DNA of 64,000 nt from CAYMWF01 sp964394085 [NCBI: uncultured Gemmatimonadota bacterium] (GCA_964394085.1 CAYMWF010000029.1:4687-68686), one strand, 5' to 3'; shown: positions 38,372 through 47,446, counted from the stretch's first letter. Notes: generated from the letters alone by a model not told the origin. Numbers and translations: made by a program.

Positions 38372-39034
38372 TCAATCACCGCCCAGGTAGTGCCGCTCGA
38401 TGCCAAGGATGATCTTGAGCGACATCGAAATCATGCCGAGCCCGACACCGATCATGATACCTCTTTTCGTTGCGAGATTCGGGACCGTCAGAATCCAGTT
38501 CGCCGCATCGGGGAAAAATTCCGAAATGGCGTGACCAAGGGGAACCCGCCCGATCATGACCAGTATCGCCGCGAACAGGAGCAGGGCTGCTTCAAGATTT
38601 TTTATGCGGAATGCCCTGTAGGCCGCGGAGGCGATGTAAAATGCCAGAATCGAGAACATGGTGGCCTGCATGGGTACCTGCATATGGTAGAAAACCCAGT
38701 TTACAACCGTGCCCTCTCCTATTCCGTCCAGACCCGTGTCGAACCCGAAAACAAGACCCGCCAGCGGCAGGACCAGTCCGAAAAACAGCATGACGGCCAG
38801 GCCGGCCAGGGTGACAACGCTGTAAATTTTATCCGGCTGATTTCTTTTGACCTTGTTGGCATGAAGTCTTACAAGGCTGAACAACCCAAGGAAATAAGCG
38901 AAAAAGCTGATCACGATTGCCCAGGTCAACGCCTCGCTGTATATCGTCTCCATCCATTTCACGGGGATGAAAAACTGCACGAACATGAAGACACCGGCTA
39001 AAAAACAAAGGCTTAGTGGTACCTGTCGTTGCAT
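38372..39034 (-). CDS. Six-helix membrane protein, MutL cluster
   Basis: A 220-aa polytopic protein with about six helices, including LCFLAGVFMFVQFFIPV, WAIVISFFAYFLGLFSLV, VTLAGLAVMLFFGLVLPLAG and the C-terminal GVGLGMISMSLKIIL. A short basic loop (HANKVKRNQPDK) separates helices two and three. The last helix is followed by a short tail with His. No recognised family. Confidence 0.68.
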   Translation of the reverse strand: MQRQVPLSLCFLAGVFMFVQFFIPVKWMETIYSEALTWAIVISFFAYFLGLFSLVRLHANKVKRNQPDKIYSVVTLAGLAVMLFFGLVLPLAGLVFGFDTGLDGIGEGTVVNWVFYHMQVPMQATMFSILAFYIASAAYRAFRIKNLEAALLLFAAILVMIGRVPLGHAISEFFPDAANWILTVPNLATKRGIMIGVGLGMISMSLKIILGIERHYLGGD

Positions 39035-39057
39035 TCACGCACTCTCCGAAAAAAATG

Positions 39058-40191
39058 TTACTGCGTTATGAACCAGTCCTGGACCGCGTCGAACCCGAAG
39101 AACGTCGCAAGTATCCCGGCCATCACGAGAATCACGATGGCGAATTTCGTCCAGTCCTGTCCCTTGAGACTTCCGAGAAGTAGCGGCTCTCCGGACAAGT
39201 AGGCTCCGGCGGCGTACAGCTCCTCTCCTATCAGCGTATAATCGCAGGATGTGATAAAAAACGGTATCTGGGTGACCATGTCGGTACCCGCAATCTGTAT
39301 CGCCCCGGTGCTCGCGCCCGTTTCGGCGAGCAGGAGCGACTCTGCGAAAAACATTCCCATGTAGAAGTTCGTGGCGGGTTTCTCTCTGATCATGATTCCG
39401 TCCACCGCGGCTACATACCCGAACTGGCTGTCGGTGATGTAAAAGATGTTCTCCTCCCGGTAGGCGTCGGGCCTGCTCATGGACATATAGGCCTCTTTAA
39501 CGATCTCCTGCTGGACCGTCATCACTATCGGATCCCTGCAGGGCACGAGAAGCGGAGTATCGTATTCCGCCGCTTTTCTCGCCACTCTCCCGAGGATCGA
39601 GATAGCGGCCAGGGTTGCGATATCGGCGATGCTCCCGAGGCCGGAGACGTACAGGATCGGTTTCCCCATCTCGGTTGCGCGGCCGATGGCCTCGTCCACC
39701 GCTTCGATCCCCGCAATCGGTCTTATATACAGTTCCTGACCAGCTCTCGCCTTGTAGATGAACAGCATCACCAGAAACGACGTCAGCAGGGAACCGATGA
39801 GGATATTCAATCTTCCAAGGTGGAAATACTGCACCGATGCCATGGCGGGAGAGGTTGTTGAGATCTCGACCCTTGATCCATCGAGCAGGTCGGCCACGAT
39901 TCGGTAGTAGTACGGTGTGTTGTTCAGGACCTCCCTGTTGTCCTTGAACGAGACTTCGAACCCTGGGACGGAACCTGCTTCCTCGAATTCACCGTCCATC
40001 GATTCGGATCTGAAGATCCGTACGGTTTCCGCATCCAAAACGTCTTCTTTCGACCACTCGAGGACGATGGCGCCCCCGCCGTCGTTCGCCTGGTCGCACG
40101 CGGTCAGCATGGCTGAAGCGGCTACGGGCAGCAACAGAATCGGGACGATTGCTGGTAGAAAAATTAAAGCATCAGCGATTCGGCGGCGCAT
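39058..40191 (-). CDS. Exported/membrane protein with FN3-like and DUF6754-like domains, MutL cluster
   Basis: A 377-aa protein. A signal peptide with a possible lipobox-like Cys (MLTACDQ) leads into a fibronectin-III-like segment (ETVRIFRSESMDGEFEEAG and TPYYYRIVADL). A membrane helix follows (ILIGSLLTSFLVMLFIY). The main domain starts RPIAGIEAVDEAIGRATEMG and includes LYVSGLGSIADIATLAAISI and GADGIMI-type turns. A C-terminal helix (FAIVILVMAGILATFFGF) ends it. The main domain resembles what I recall as DUF6754. Biochemical role unknown. Confidence 0.6.
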   Translation of the reverse strand: MRRRIADALIFLPAIVPILLLPVAASAMLTACDQANDGGGAIVLEWSKEDVLDAETVRIFRSESMDGEFEEAGSVPGFEVSFKDNREVLNNTPYYYRIVADLLDGSRVEISTTSPAMASVQYFHLGRLNILIGSLLTSFLVMLFIYKARAGQELYIRPIAGIEAVDEAIGRATEMGKPILYVSGLGSIADIATLAAISILGRVARKAAEYDTPLLVPCRDPIVMTVQQEIVKEAYMSMSRPDAYREENIFYITDSQFGYVAAVDGIMIREKPATNFYMGMFFAESLLLAETGASTGAIQIAGTDMVTQIPFFITSCDYTLIGEELYAAGAYLSGEPLLLGSLKGQDWTKFAIVILVMAGILATFFGFDAVQDWFITQ

Positions 40192-40200
40192 CCGCTCCCC

Positions 40201-41328
40201 CTATTCTTCGATGAGTTCCACGTTCGCTCTGGGCAGGCTCCATTTCACCCCGTCGTCGAACTCCACATCAAGGGTTCTGACTCTCGTTTCGCTCTCCATC
40301 ACCTGGAGCGGCGCCGGGAGGTCTATGACCTTCCCGATCCTTCCGAAATATGGCTCACGGATAATACGTACATTTGACCCTATGTTGAGTATACCCGCTT
40401 CATCCGGAGTGTCGACAGTCTTTCTGTCGTCGGTTTGTTCCAGAGGTATCACGATTTCGGGGCGGATGACGCCGGCCCGGATCTGGGTAGCGCCGTTGAT
40501 CGATGTTTTCATCCCTTCGCGTTCTTTCAGAATCCGGAAGGTTTTATCAGCCATTTCAATCTCGCCGAACCCTTCCGTGACGATCAGGGAAAGCCCCTTC
40601 TCCTCGGATCCGGTGATCGCAACCCCCAGGTCATACCCGAGAAACTCCTTCAGATCCTTGTCGTTGAACCCGCCGGTTATTATCCCCCTGGCGCCGACTT
40701 CTATGGCTTTTTGAATCGATGCATATGTCGCCATCGCTCCGCCGACGATGATACAATCCTTGAAATCGGGTTTGATGTCATCAGCTTCGAGGATCTTTGC
40801 AGGGCTGTCGACGGCGAATCTCAACGGCGCCACCTCCTCGCCGCCGATCCCGAAAATACCCTGGATAAAGGTTGCCGTGGCTTCTATGACAACACCTTCC
40901 TCGGGCATCACATTCACTACCGTGCCGTCGATGAAAGCATTCATCCTGACAGGATGGGGCGGCTTTCTGAACAGCACCTGACCCGTGATATTCGAAACCC
41001 TTTCGATGCTGCCGTCCTCGGGTGCGAGGGTCACCGATTTGAACAGGCCGAAGAAACTCTTCTTCTCCGCTATCTTCTGACCTTTTTCGACTTTTTCACC
41101 CGTCTCGGCGAGCATGACCCCCGGAAGATCGGCTGGTTGAACGCCGATCCGGTTGGCGACATTGATCGAGATAACGTCACCCGGCAGTTCGGAATAGGCG
41201 ACGTCTTTATCCGCAGGCACCTGTTCGCCCATTTCTACCAGCACTTTCCCCTTGAGCGGAAGCCGCCGCTCTTTCCGGAAAAGCATCTTTTCGCTGACTT
41301 TAAGTCCTGGGGTGTAAGCTGTTGCCAC
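40201..41328 (-). CDS. Soluble protein with barrel-sandwich and KOW-like domains, MutL cluster
   Basis: A 375-aa protein without membrane segments. Its first half (LPGVMLAETGEKVEKGQKIA, then VTLAPEDGSIERVSNITGQV) looks like a biotinyl/lipoyl-type barrel-sandwich hybrid of the kind found in NqrA and RnfC. A central Rossmann-like part (CIIVGGAMATYASIQKAIEV and GARGIITGGFNDKDLKEFLG) follows. The C-terminus has a KOW-like SH3 turn (GSNVRIIREPYFGRIGKVID). No cofactor lysine was recognised. It lies between mutL and the DUF6754-like gene. Confidence 0.6.
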   Translation of the reverse strand: MATAYTPGLKVSEKMLFRKERRLPLKGKVLVEMGEQVPADKDVAYSELPGDVISINVANRIGVQPADLPGVMLAETGEKVEKGQKIAEKKSFFGLFKSVTLAPEDGSIERVSNITGQVLFRKPPHPVRMNAFIDGTVVNVMPEEGVVIEATATFIQGIFGIGGEEVAPLRFAVDSPAKILEADDIKPDFKDCIIVGGAMATYASIQKAIEVGARGIITGGFNDKDLKEFLGYDLGVAITGSEEKGLSLIVTEGFGEIEMADKTFRILKEREGMKTSINGATQIRAGVIRPEIVIPLEQTDDRKTVDTPDEAGILNIGSNVRIIREPYFGRIGKVIDLPAPLQVMESETRVRTLDVEFDDGVKWSLPRANVELIEE

Positions 41329-41395
41329 GGTCGTTTCCTTTCTGTCTCCGGCAGTTTAAATGCGCTGGATTCGCCTTTTCGGTAGTATTGTTTTG

Positions 41396-43246
41396 CTATT
41401 GCTTGCTGAATTCCGCGATTGCATCTTCCGGATAAACCCTCATTTCAGAGAGCCATTCACACAGTTTATACCTTCTCTGGGATTCATCCGATGGCAGAGC
41501 CAGCGGTCTGCCCCTGCAGTCGATTATGACGCCGACCACTCCGCCCATCACCTCGGTTTCAAGTATTTTCCCGCTCCCGGCTCCGATGTCGAAACCTTTC
41601 ACCGGTTTGATCTGCACCTTCGCCTTCTCCCCGACCGGCATCGGAATAAGCTTCAAGCTTCCGAATTCCATCTTGATATCCTGTGCCGGACCGCTTTCAG
41701 GCTCGAGATGCACGTCGAGACAATGTTTACCTTCTTTTGCCTTCCCGATAGGTACGATGCAACTGCCGAGATGAATCATGCAATCCTTGTTGAACACATC
41801 CCGGGCCGCGTCCTTGTGTACTGTGGAAAGGACTCCCAGGTGAGGCATCATGAAGATGCTGTCTACCGCCAGCATGGTGATACCTTCCGGGAGGAAGGAA
41901 TCGAGCATCATCAGCGCCGACTGGTGCCGCCGCGGCGCGTGGGACAGGACTCCGCCGCTTCCCACCAGCAGGTCGAGATTCATCATGTTCACGATCGTCT
42001 CGCCGGAGGATTTCTGCGAGAAGGCCTCCGATATCGTTCGCTGCTGCTGCACCCCCTTCAGGGTCACGGCGAAGGATTTGTGCTGTTCGAAAGCAAGCCT
42101 CAGGGCTTCCCGGGCGATGGCGTGTTCGAACACGAGAGCGGCCATCAGCTGCGGGATGGTGGTAGGGCGGATCATCTTGTTCTTGACGCGGTTGCGGAGA
42201 ACCCTCTCGTCCATGTTGAAAGGCACCCATCGCATCACGTTTTCGAGACCCGATTCGGCGAACACGTTGGAAATCGAGTAGCTCATCCCGAGGTTCGCGC
42301 TTACCGTGCGGTTGAATGTCCCCTTGTCGTCGCTCTCTTTCGCCTTGAAGACCGAAAACACGTCGGTGGTTGCCCCTCCGATGTCCACCCCGACGACTTC
42401 GATCTCGTTCAGGTCGGCTATCGTCTTGATTATCTCCCCCACAGCGCCCGGAGTCGGCATGATCGGCACGTGCGTCCAGTCCATCAGCTTGTTGTAGCCC
42501 GGAGCCTGGGCCATCACATGTTCCATGAACAGGTCATGAATCTTTTCCCTGGCGGGGCCGAGATTCTCATTTTCGAGAACCGGGCGGATATTTTCCACCA
42601 GGGACAGGTCGACCTTGTCGCCGAGGGTATCTTTTACGATGTCCGTCGCCTTCTGGTTTCCGGCGTAGATGAGGGGCAGATGGTAGCTGCTGCCGAGGCG
42701 CGGCCTGGGATCCGCCGCCGATATGATCTCGGCGAGTTCGGCAACGTGGGTCGTGGTGCCCCCGTCGATGCCACCCGAAAGGAGGATCATGTCGGGACGC
42801 AGAGCGCGAATCCGCTCGATCTGCTGATGAGGCAGGCGCTTATCGTTCGATGCGAGGATATCCATGACTATGGCGCCGGCCCCCAGGGCCGCCCGCTGGG
42901 CGCTCTCACCCGTCATCGACCGAACCACTCCGGCGACCATCATCTGGAGCCCCCCGCCTGCGCTGGAGGTTGAGATATAGATATCGGTGCCGGTGTCGCC
43001 GTTGGCGGGAGAGATGATTCTGCCTTCCTCGATCAACTTCCGCCCCGAAAGTTCCTCCAGTTCTGTAACCGAGTTGATCACGCCTTTGGTTACATCCTCG
43101 GCGGGAGCTTCAACGGTGGTCGGAGCCTCACCCCTGTACGTCTGGCGATATTCATCCCCTTTCTTCTCGATGAGGATCGCCTTCGTGGTGGTGCTGCCGC
43201 AGTCAGTCGCCAGAATTACCTTTATCTTTTCGGGATCGAGCTGCAT
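41396..43246 (-). CDS. MutL/GlmL-type ASKHA ATPase
   Basis: A 616-aa actin-fold ATPase of the glutamate-mutase-L family. Phosphate-1 motif LATDCGSTTTKAILIEKKG lies at the N-terminus. A second sugar-kinase-like motif, VVGVDIGGATTDVFSVF, is near 310. An adenosine-type motif, LVGSGGVLSHAPR, is near 435. The family gene sits beside coenzyme-B12 glutamate mutase in clostridia and is thought to be its chaperone or reactivating factor. Here no mutase subunits are near, and the neighbours are membrane proteins, so the partner is probably different. Its 5' end overlaps the preceding gene by 44 bases, a sign of tight coupling. Confidence 0.8.
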   Translation of the reverse strand: MQLDPEKIKVILATDCGSTTTKAILIEKKGDEYRQTYRGEAPTTVEAPAEDVTKGVINSVTELEELSGRKLIEEGRIISPANGDTGTDIYISTSSAGGGLQMMVAGVVRSMTGESAQRAALGAGAIVMDILASNDKRLPHQQIERIRALRPDMILLSGGIDGGTTTHVAELAEIISAADPRPRLGSSYHLPLIYAGNQKATDIVKDTLGDKVDLSLVENIRPVLENENLGPAREKIHDLFMEHVMAQAPGYNKLMDWTHVPIMPTPGAVGEIIKTIADLNEIEVVGVDIGGATTDVFSVFKAKESDDKGTFNRTVSANLGMSYSISNVFAESGLENVMRWVPFNMDERVLRNRVKNKMIRPTTIPQLMAALVFEHAIAREALRLAFEQHKSFAVTLKGVQQQRTISEAFSQKSSGETIVNMMNLDLLVGSGGVLSHAPRRHQSALMMLDSFLPEGITMLAVDSIFMMPHLGVLSTVHKDAARDVFNKDCMIHLGSCIVPIGKAKEGKHCLDVHLEPESGPAQDIKMEFGSLKLIPMPVGEKAKVQIKPVKGFDIGAGSGKILETEVMGGVVGVIIDCRGRPLALPSDESQRRYKLCEWLSEMRVYPEDAIAEFSKQ

Positions 43247-43583
43247 CCCTCTTCTCCTTTCGCTTCTGCTTTCGGATTCTGTAATCTTCTTCTTCCATGC
43301 CTTCGAGCATTTCGATCAGCCGTTCAACATTGGTCCGGTCTTCAAGCAGTTTTTCAAGCTTGTCGTAAACCGGGCCTGAATAGAATATTTTCACCATCGG
43401 ATTGGCGAAAACCATAAACTGGTTTCCCAGGAAGGTGAGCGGTTTCGATGACTCGAGGAATACGATCGCCGCAGGGGTGAGCCGGCGTTTATGGATCTCG
43501 CCGGCAATACGTTGCAGCAGTTCGTCCCGCTCTTCCGGCGGGAGCTCGTCTGAATCTGCTATGTACCCGCGTTCCTCCGTCAA
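43203..43583 (-). CDS. Small soluble protein with basic C-terminal tail, MutL cluster
   Basis: A 126-aa protein: an acidic N-terminal helix (LPPEERDELLQRIAGEIHKR), a middle containing VFLESSKPLTFLGNQFMVFA, then a very basic/charged tail (RIRKQKRKEKRDAARSRKD). It may associate with membranes or RNA. The ATG overlaps the previous gene's stop as ATGA, and its end overlaps mutL by 44 bases. Unknown family. Confidence 0.7.
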   Translation of the reverse strand: MTEERGYIADSDELPPEERDELLQRIAGEIHKRRLTPAAIVFLESSKPLTFLGNQFMVFANPMVKIFYSGPVYDKLEKLLEDRTNVERLIEMLEGMEEEDYRIRKQKRKEKRDAARSRKDKGNSGD

Positions 43584-44011
43584 CTCGTTCTTTCTCTCTC
43601 TATAAAATCCTCGGCCGTTGCAGCGGCGCGGTTCTTCAACTCTTCGGGAACGATGAGAAAAAGACCTCGGAATGCTTCAAGCCTGGATGGTTTGCTGAAG
43701 GGTGACAGGCACAGCCCGTTCGTCGTGAATACGCACCTGCGGAATTCATTCCAGCCGCGGTGCACGGTCCTGAACCTTGTCTTGACCGTTACACCTTCAG
43801 TATTGAACCTGTACGTTGTTCGGGAAAAATACGGGGCGACCGAGATCAGAATAAAAAAAACCGCGAGGAGAGTGAATACCGCTTCTTGAAAAACGATGTG
43901 GACGGATATCCAGAACAACAGGATGAAGATCGAAACGATTCCGGTTTTGAGCGGATGTTCGCGGTAAAGCGATACAGTCCACGTGAGCTCTTCGGTTTCT
44001 CCAGATATCAC
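43580..44011 (-). CDS. Two-helix membrane protein with PH-like tail, first gene of the MutL cluster
   Basis: A 143-aa protein. The GTG at 44011 is preferred over the TTG at 44032, because GGAG lies six bases upstream of it. Two helices (IVSIFILLFWISVHIVF and AVFTLLAVFFILISVA) are followed by a beta-rich segment (YRFNTEGVTVKTRFRTVHRGWNEF kept in one domain) that resembles bacterial PH-like YcxB/YdbT domains. The order and four-base overlap with the next gene make it the head of the operon. Confidence 0.6.
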   Translation of the reverse strand: MISGETEELTWTVSLYREHPLKTGIVSIFILLFWISVHIVFQEAVFTLLAVFFILISVAPYFSRTTYRFNTEGVTVKTRFRTVHRGWNEFRRCVFTTNGLCLSPFSKPSRLEAFRGLFLIVPEELKNRAAATAEDFIERERTS

Positions 44012-44188
44012 GGCATCTCCAGGGCGCCGCAACCATTATCCCAGACAACAGGATGCAAGTCCGTCGCACTATACCCGATCGCACCTTCCGGTGAAAGTAA
44101 AAAAATGACTGGTGCCGCACGCGAAAAAATGAACTATATTAGAAGATGTATGCAGAATTTTCTGCAGATCAAACAAGGCAGCTCAATC

Positions 44189-45586
44189 ATGTTTCGTAAC
44201 TTTCTCGGTTGGCTGAAACATCCCGGCTGTTCCCTCTCGCTTCGCCATCGCTCCACCCCGCCGGGGAATTTCCTTGAAAATCGAATTACATCCCTCTTCC
44301 GCCTCCCAGAAGTCGGATTAGCGTATATCATATTCGCTTTTCTATTGTCTCCAGGTATCGTTACGGGATATGAGGCGAAGCTGGAAACCGCTTTTACTCA
44401 AGATGGTTACACGCTTGCAATAAAGCGTTACATGAACGAAGGGGGAACCCCGGTGATCCTCGCCCACGGGTTCTTTCAGAATTTCATGGTCTGGGATCTC
44501 CCCGCAGAGGGGCACAGTCTCGGCAGGTTCCTCGCTGGTGAGGGTTTCGACGTCTGGATGATGAATTTCAGGGCTCATGGATACGGCGATTACGAGAGCG
44601 AGATGCCTCCGGATTACGATTACTGTTTCGACGACTTCTCCATATACGACGCAGGCGCCGTGATCCGGGAGGTGCGGGACGCAACCGGAAAAATACCTTT
44701 CTGGATAGGCCATTCGATGGGCGGCCTGGCGGCGCTTGCCTGGCTCCAGGGTGTCGAATACCAGTACGTCAAGGTCGACGATCACTGGGTCTGGAAAGGG
44801 CTGTTTCAGGGATGGGAGCTCGAAGATATCTACGGCTGGCGGGTTGCCGACAATCCTGATTCGACCGCGGCCCGGACGGACAGGCTGAAGGGTCTCGTTA
44901 CCATATCGACACCGGCACGAATGAAGTGGGAGGTGGAAATAACCTGGTGGAACTGGTTCCTCCACCTTTTCGATTTCGACAGTTACTGGTCTTATAACCT
45001 TGTAGCCGAAGCGCTGGCCAACAGTTTTACAGTCAACCTTATCCTTTCACTGGTGGACTACATTCCTTCCGAAGAAATCATCCGGTTCCTTACGCTCGAC
45101 ATCCGCGATATACCGATAATCGGCCCTCCGCTGGCGGATTTCCTGGAATGGGTCTCGGGCGAGGTCGGCTCCTCGGTAATGTTCGCCCAGTTCTGGTGGA
45201 AGGAGAATATGACCGAACAGCTTGTTATAGATGAGCTCGAAATGGCTGTCGATGCTGTTTCCGGCAAGACCGTCCGCCAGTTCATGCACAGTATCAAGAA
45301 GCATTCTCTGATGGAATACCATGCGAAAGACCGGAGAAGAAACGCCTACCGTTATAATGATCATTACCACCATGTCGCAGTCCCGACCCTGGTGGTGACC
45401 GGTGAATACGACAAAGTGGCCAATGACGGCGTAATCAGGGAGAACCTATTCGAAGCCCTGGGGAGTGAAGATAGAACCCTTGCCGAAATTCCAGCCACCG
45501 GTCACGGGGACATGATTGTCGGCCTTGAATCCGCGAACGACCTGTATCCCCTCGTTCTGCAGTGGCTGAGACAACGAGAAAACTGA
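44189..45586 (+). CDS. Membrane-anchored or secreted alpha/beta hydrolase (lipase/esterase-like)
   Basis: A 465-aa protein from the ATG at 44189; the frame is open far upstream but without recognisable sequence. A hydrophobic segment (GLAYIIFAFLLSPGIVTG, 43-60) could anchor or export it. The alpha/beta-hydrolase core follows: oxyanion loop VILAHGFFQN near 89, nucleophile elbow GHSMGG with Ser176, acid VTGEYDKVA, and histidine ATGHGD near the end. It resembles acid-lipase-type enzymes (lysosomal/gastric lipase family) by the AHGFFQNFMVWD region. Divergent from the MutL operon. The start is uncertain. Confidence 0.8.
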   Translation: MFRNFLGWLKHPGCSLSLRHRSTPPGNFLENRITSLFRLPEVGLAYIIFAFLLSPGIVTGYEAKLETAFTQDGYTLAIKRYMNEGGTPVILAHGFFQNFMVWDLPAEGHSLGRFLAGEGFDVWMMNFRAHGYGDYESEMPPDYDYCFDDFSIYDAGAVIREVRDATGKIPFWIGHSMGGLAALAWLQGVEYQYVKVDDHWVWKGLFQGWELEDIYGWRVADNPDSTAARTDRLKGLVTISTPARMKWEVEITWWNWFLHLFDFDSYWSYNLVAEALANSFTVNLILSLVDYIPSEEIIRFLTLDIRDIPIIGPPLADFLEWVSGEVGSSVMFAQFWWKENMTEQLVIDELEMAVDAVSGKTVRQFMHSIKKHSLMEYHAKDRRRNAYRYNDHYHHVAVPTLVVTGEYDKVANDGVIRENLFEALGSEDRTLAEIPATGHGDMIVGLESANDLYPLVLQWLRQREN

Positions 45587-45643
45587 ACTTACCTGATCTC
45601 CGAAGCGGAAACACCCTGAGTAACCAGAGTCTTTGGAAATCAA

Positions 45644-45671
45644 AAGCCGGGTTTCCTGAAAAACCCGGCTT
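45644..45671. terminator. Hairpin between convergent hydrolase and octaheme genes
   Basis: AAGCCGGGTTT and AAACCCGGCTT form an eleven-base perfect stem with a six-base loop. The minus strand continues with TTTTGATTT, so it can end transcription at least from the cytochrome side and perhaps from both. Confidence 0.65.
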
Positions 45672-45702
45672 CTCTCCGGAGCCTGTCGAATCCATATATT
45701 TT

Positions 45703-45845
45703 AGAGGCGCTTGCAGAACCCTGGATCTTGTTCGCAGGCAAGAGCGAGGAGGCGAGAAAGCGGAGCATACTTCTGTATGTGAGCATTTCGAGCCGACGAT
45801 TGACGCAGTTCTGCGGGCAAGAGACAGGGTTATGCAAGCGTCTCT
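45703..45845. repeat. 143-bp imperfect palindromic element
   Basis: The outer 35-base arms (45703-45737 and 45811-45845) match as inverted repeats at 29 of 35 positions. The inner part has a second, weaker inverted region around GGAGCATAC-TTCT-GTATGTGAGC. The right arm runs into the last codons of the octaheme gene, whose stop codon is at 45844-45846. The conserved inner string recalls dispersed palindromic repeats I have seen in other environmental genomes. That family match is from memory and needs a search. Confidence 0.7.
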
Positions 45846-47430
45846 AGAGACTTTCCTCTTCCCACTGCAGCATTTCCGCCCTCTGTTCTCTCGTCAGTCC
45901 CTCCGTCCACTTATGATACTTTTCCCAGTCAGACCCGTCCTCGCCCCGGAGCGTATCATGAATGAAACTCTCTACCTCGTGACCCTTCCCCGCTTCCTCC
46001 GCGAGCTCTACCGCGAGGGGCAGGAACTCCGTATAGAACCTTTTCGAAAGCTCGTAGAAGCCGTGCCACTGAACATAATCGGGACCGCCCATGCTCGCGC
46101 CGTGACGCGCTCGCCGGCCTTCGTGATGCCAGATTTCGAAAAAGAGGTAGTCGATCTCCTCGTTCATCGGCGTCGAATCGACGATCTCCTCCTGTTTCAG
46201 GAAATTGTAGATCGCCACGGACGGCTTGCCGTATTTGTTGTTGTAAAGCTCCACCGCATTGTCGAACTGAACGTAGAAATTATCCACCCAGTTGCTTGAA
46301 TGACAGGTAATGCAGGCCTGCTTCATGGCGTCTCTCCGTGCCTCCGGACCGGGGAGTATCACCGTGCCGTCGTCAGCGGTGATTCCGGGCGGTTTCACCG
46401 ACACCTTCGGACGGAGGGTCCAGGAGATCCTGGCACCTACGTCATGCGTGGCTTCGAGCTTCTGGTAATTTCCGTGGGGAGCCGCCGCGGACATATGGCA
46501 GGTTGCGCATGTGGGCGCCTGGGTATAGGTATCCCCCGCGATCCACTCTCCTCCCGGGAGATCCAGATTCATTTCATGGGACCGGCTGCGGTATGCGATA
46601 CCATGTTTCGATTCGTAATAGACTTCGAGTTGAGGATGATCCGGGCCCATGTGGCATTTTCCGCAGTTATCCGGTCTTCGCGCGACCCCCGCCGAAAATT
46701 CATGCCGGGAATGACAGGCGCTGCACGCACCCCATGAACCATCCGCATTGACACGCCCCATCCCGGTATTCGGCCAGGATTCAGCGGTATAGGCGACCGC
46801 CTTGTTGTTCCCGGGGTTGGATGCCACCTTTACGATCGAACCGTGACACTGCTGACATCCCTGCACCGCGGCCGCGGGTCCTTCGGCGAACATACCCAGG
46901 AAATTATCCACGGAGCCGATGAATTGAGCCGCGGAAGAATGGTGCGAATTGAATACCTGCTCCGTCTCATCCCTGTGACAGAGCCCGCACGTCCGGGGGG
47001 ACACATCCGTAACTATCATCGCGCCCTCGTGCATCCACATATCGGGACGCTCCCGGGGCTTCCCTTCTTCGGTCACCAGGGAGACCGACTTGAGCCCGCT
47101 GGCCCGGTCCCAGGTCGTTTCAACCATATATCTCGGGTTCCTGAGATCGTCCACGGCGCCCGGTTCCGGAACACCGTGACATTCCATGCATCCGACTCCC
47201 TGGGTTGCATGAACACTCGCCTCCCAGTGAGCCACCAGGCCCGGATCGGCTCCCGGGCCTCCCTCATATTCCGTCCCGTGGCATTTCACGCAACCTGCGG
47301 AATCAGCTTTTATGACTACTTTGTGGTGGTCTATCCTAGCCGCCCTCTCGGTGAAGACGACATAACCGAGCACCACGACCACGGCGACCGAAAGTATCGC
47401 GACAATTATCCTTTTCGCTTCAAGACTCAT
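45844..47430 (-). CDS. HAO-like octaheme cytochrome c, membrane-anchored
   Basis: A 528-aa multiheme cytochrome with eight CxxCH motifs in order: CVKCH, CMECH, CGLCH, CQQCH, CSACH, CGKCH, CATCH and CITCH. An N-terminal helix (RIIVAILSVAVVVVLGYVVF) anchors it and places the hemes outside the membrane. Heme number, spacing and the C-terminal GPDYVQWHGFYELSKRF region are those of the hydroxylamine-oxidoreductase family. That segment holds a Tyr at about the place of the catalytic cross-link Tyr of HAO. It is 16 bp downstream of a b6f-like cytochrome b, so it probably takes electrons from or gives electrons to that complex. It is not clear whether it oxidises hydroxylamine or reduces nitrogen or sulfur compounds. 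Confidence 0.9.
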   Translation of the reverse strand: MSLEAKRIIVAILSVAVVVVLGYVVFTERAARIDHHKVVIKADSAGCVKCHGTEYEGGPGADPGLVAHWEASVHATQGVGCMECHGVPEPGAVDDLRNPRYMVETTWDRASGLKSVSLVTEEGKPRERPDMWMHEGAMIVTDVSPRTCGLCHRDETEQVFNSHHSSAAQFIGSVDNFLGMFAEGPAAAVQGCQQCHGSIVKVASNPGNNKAVAYTAESWPNTGMGRVNADGSWGACSACHSRHEFSAGVARRPDNCGKCHMGPDHPQLEVYYESKHGIAYRSRSHEMNLDLPGGEWIAGDTYTQAPTCATCHMSAAAPHGNYQKLEATHDVGARISWTLRPKVSVKPPGITADDGTVILPGPEARRDAMKQACITCHSSNWVDNFYVQFDNAVELYNNKYGKPSVAIYNFLKQEEIVDSTPMNEEIDYLFFEIWHHEGRRARHGASMGGPDYVQWHGFYELSKRFYTEFLPLAVELAEEAGKGHEVESFIHDTLRGEDGSDWEKYHKWTEGLTREQRAEMLQWEEESL

Positions 47431-47446
47431 GATTCTCCCCCGGTGG

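Noticed and set aside
41360-42973. 537-aa plus-strand open frame
   Set aside because: It lies fully antisense to the MutL gene, has no family motif and is His/Arg/Gly-rich as expected for a mirror frame in GC-rich coding DNA.
45703-45845. Palindromic element as a tRNA or structured riboswitch
   Set aside because: No cloverleaf and no conserved aptamer core; symmetric arms fit a repeat better.
45562-46299. 245-aa plus-strand open frame
   Set aside because: Runs through a terminator and the palindromic repeat, then antisense to the octaheme gene.
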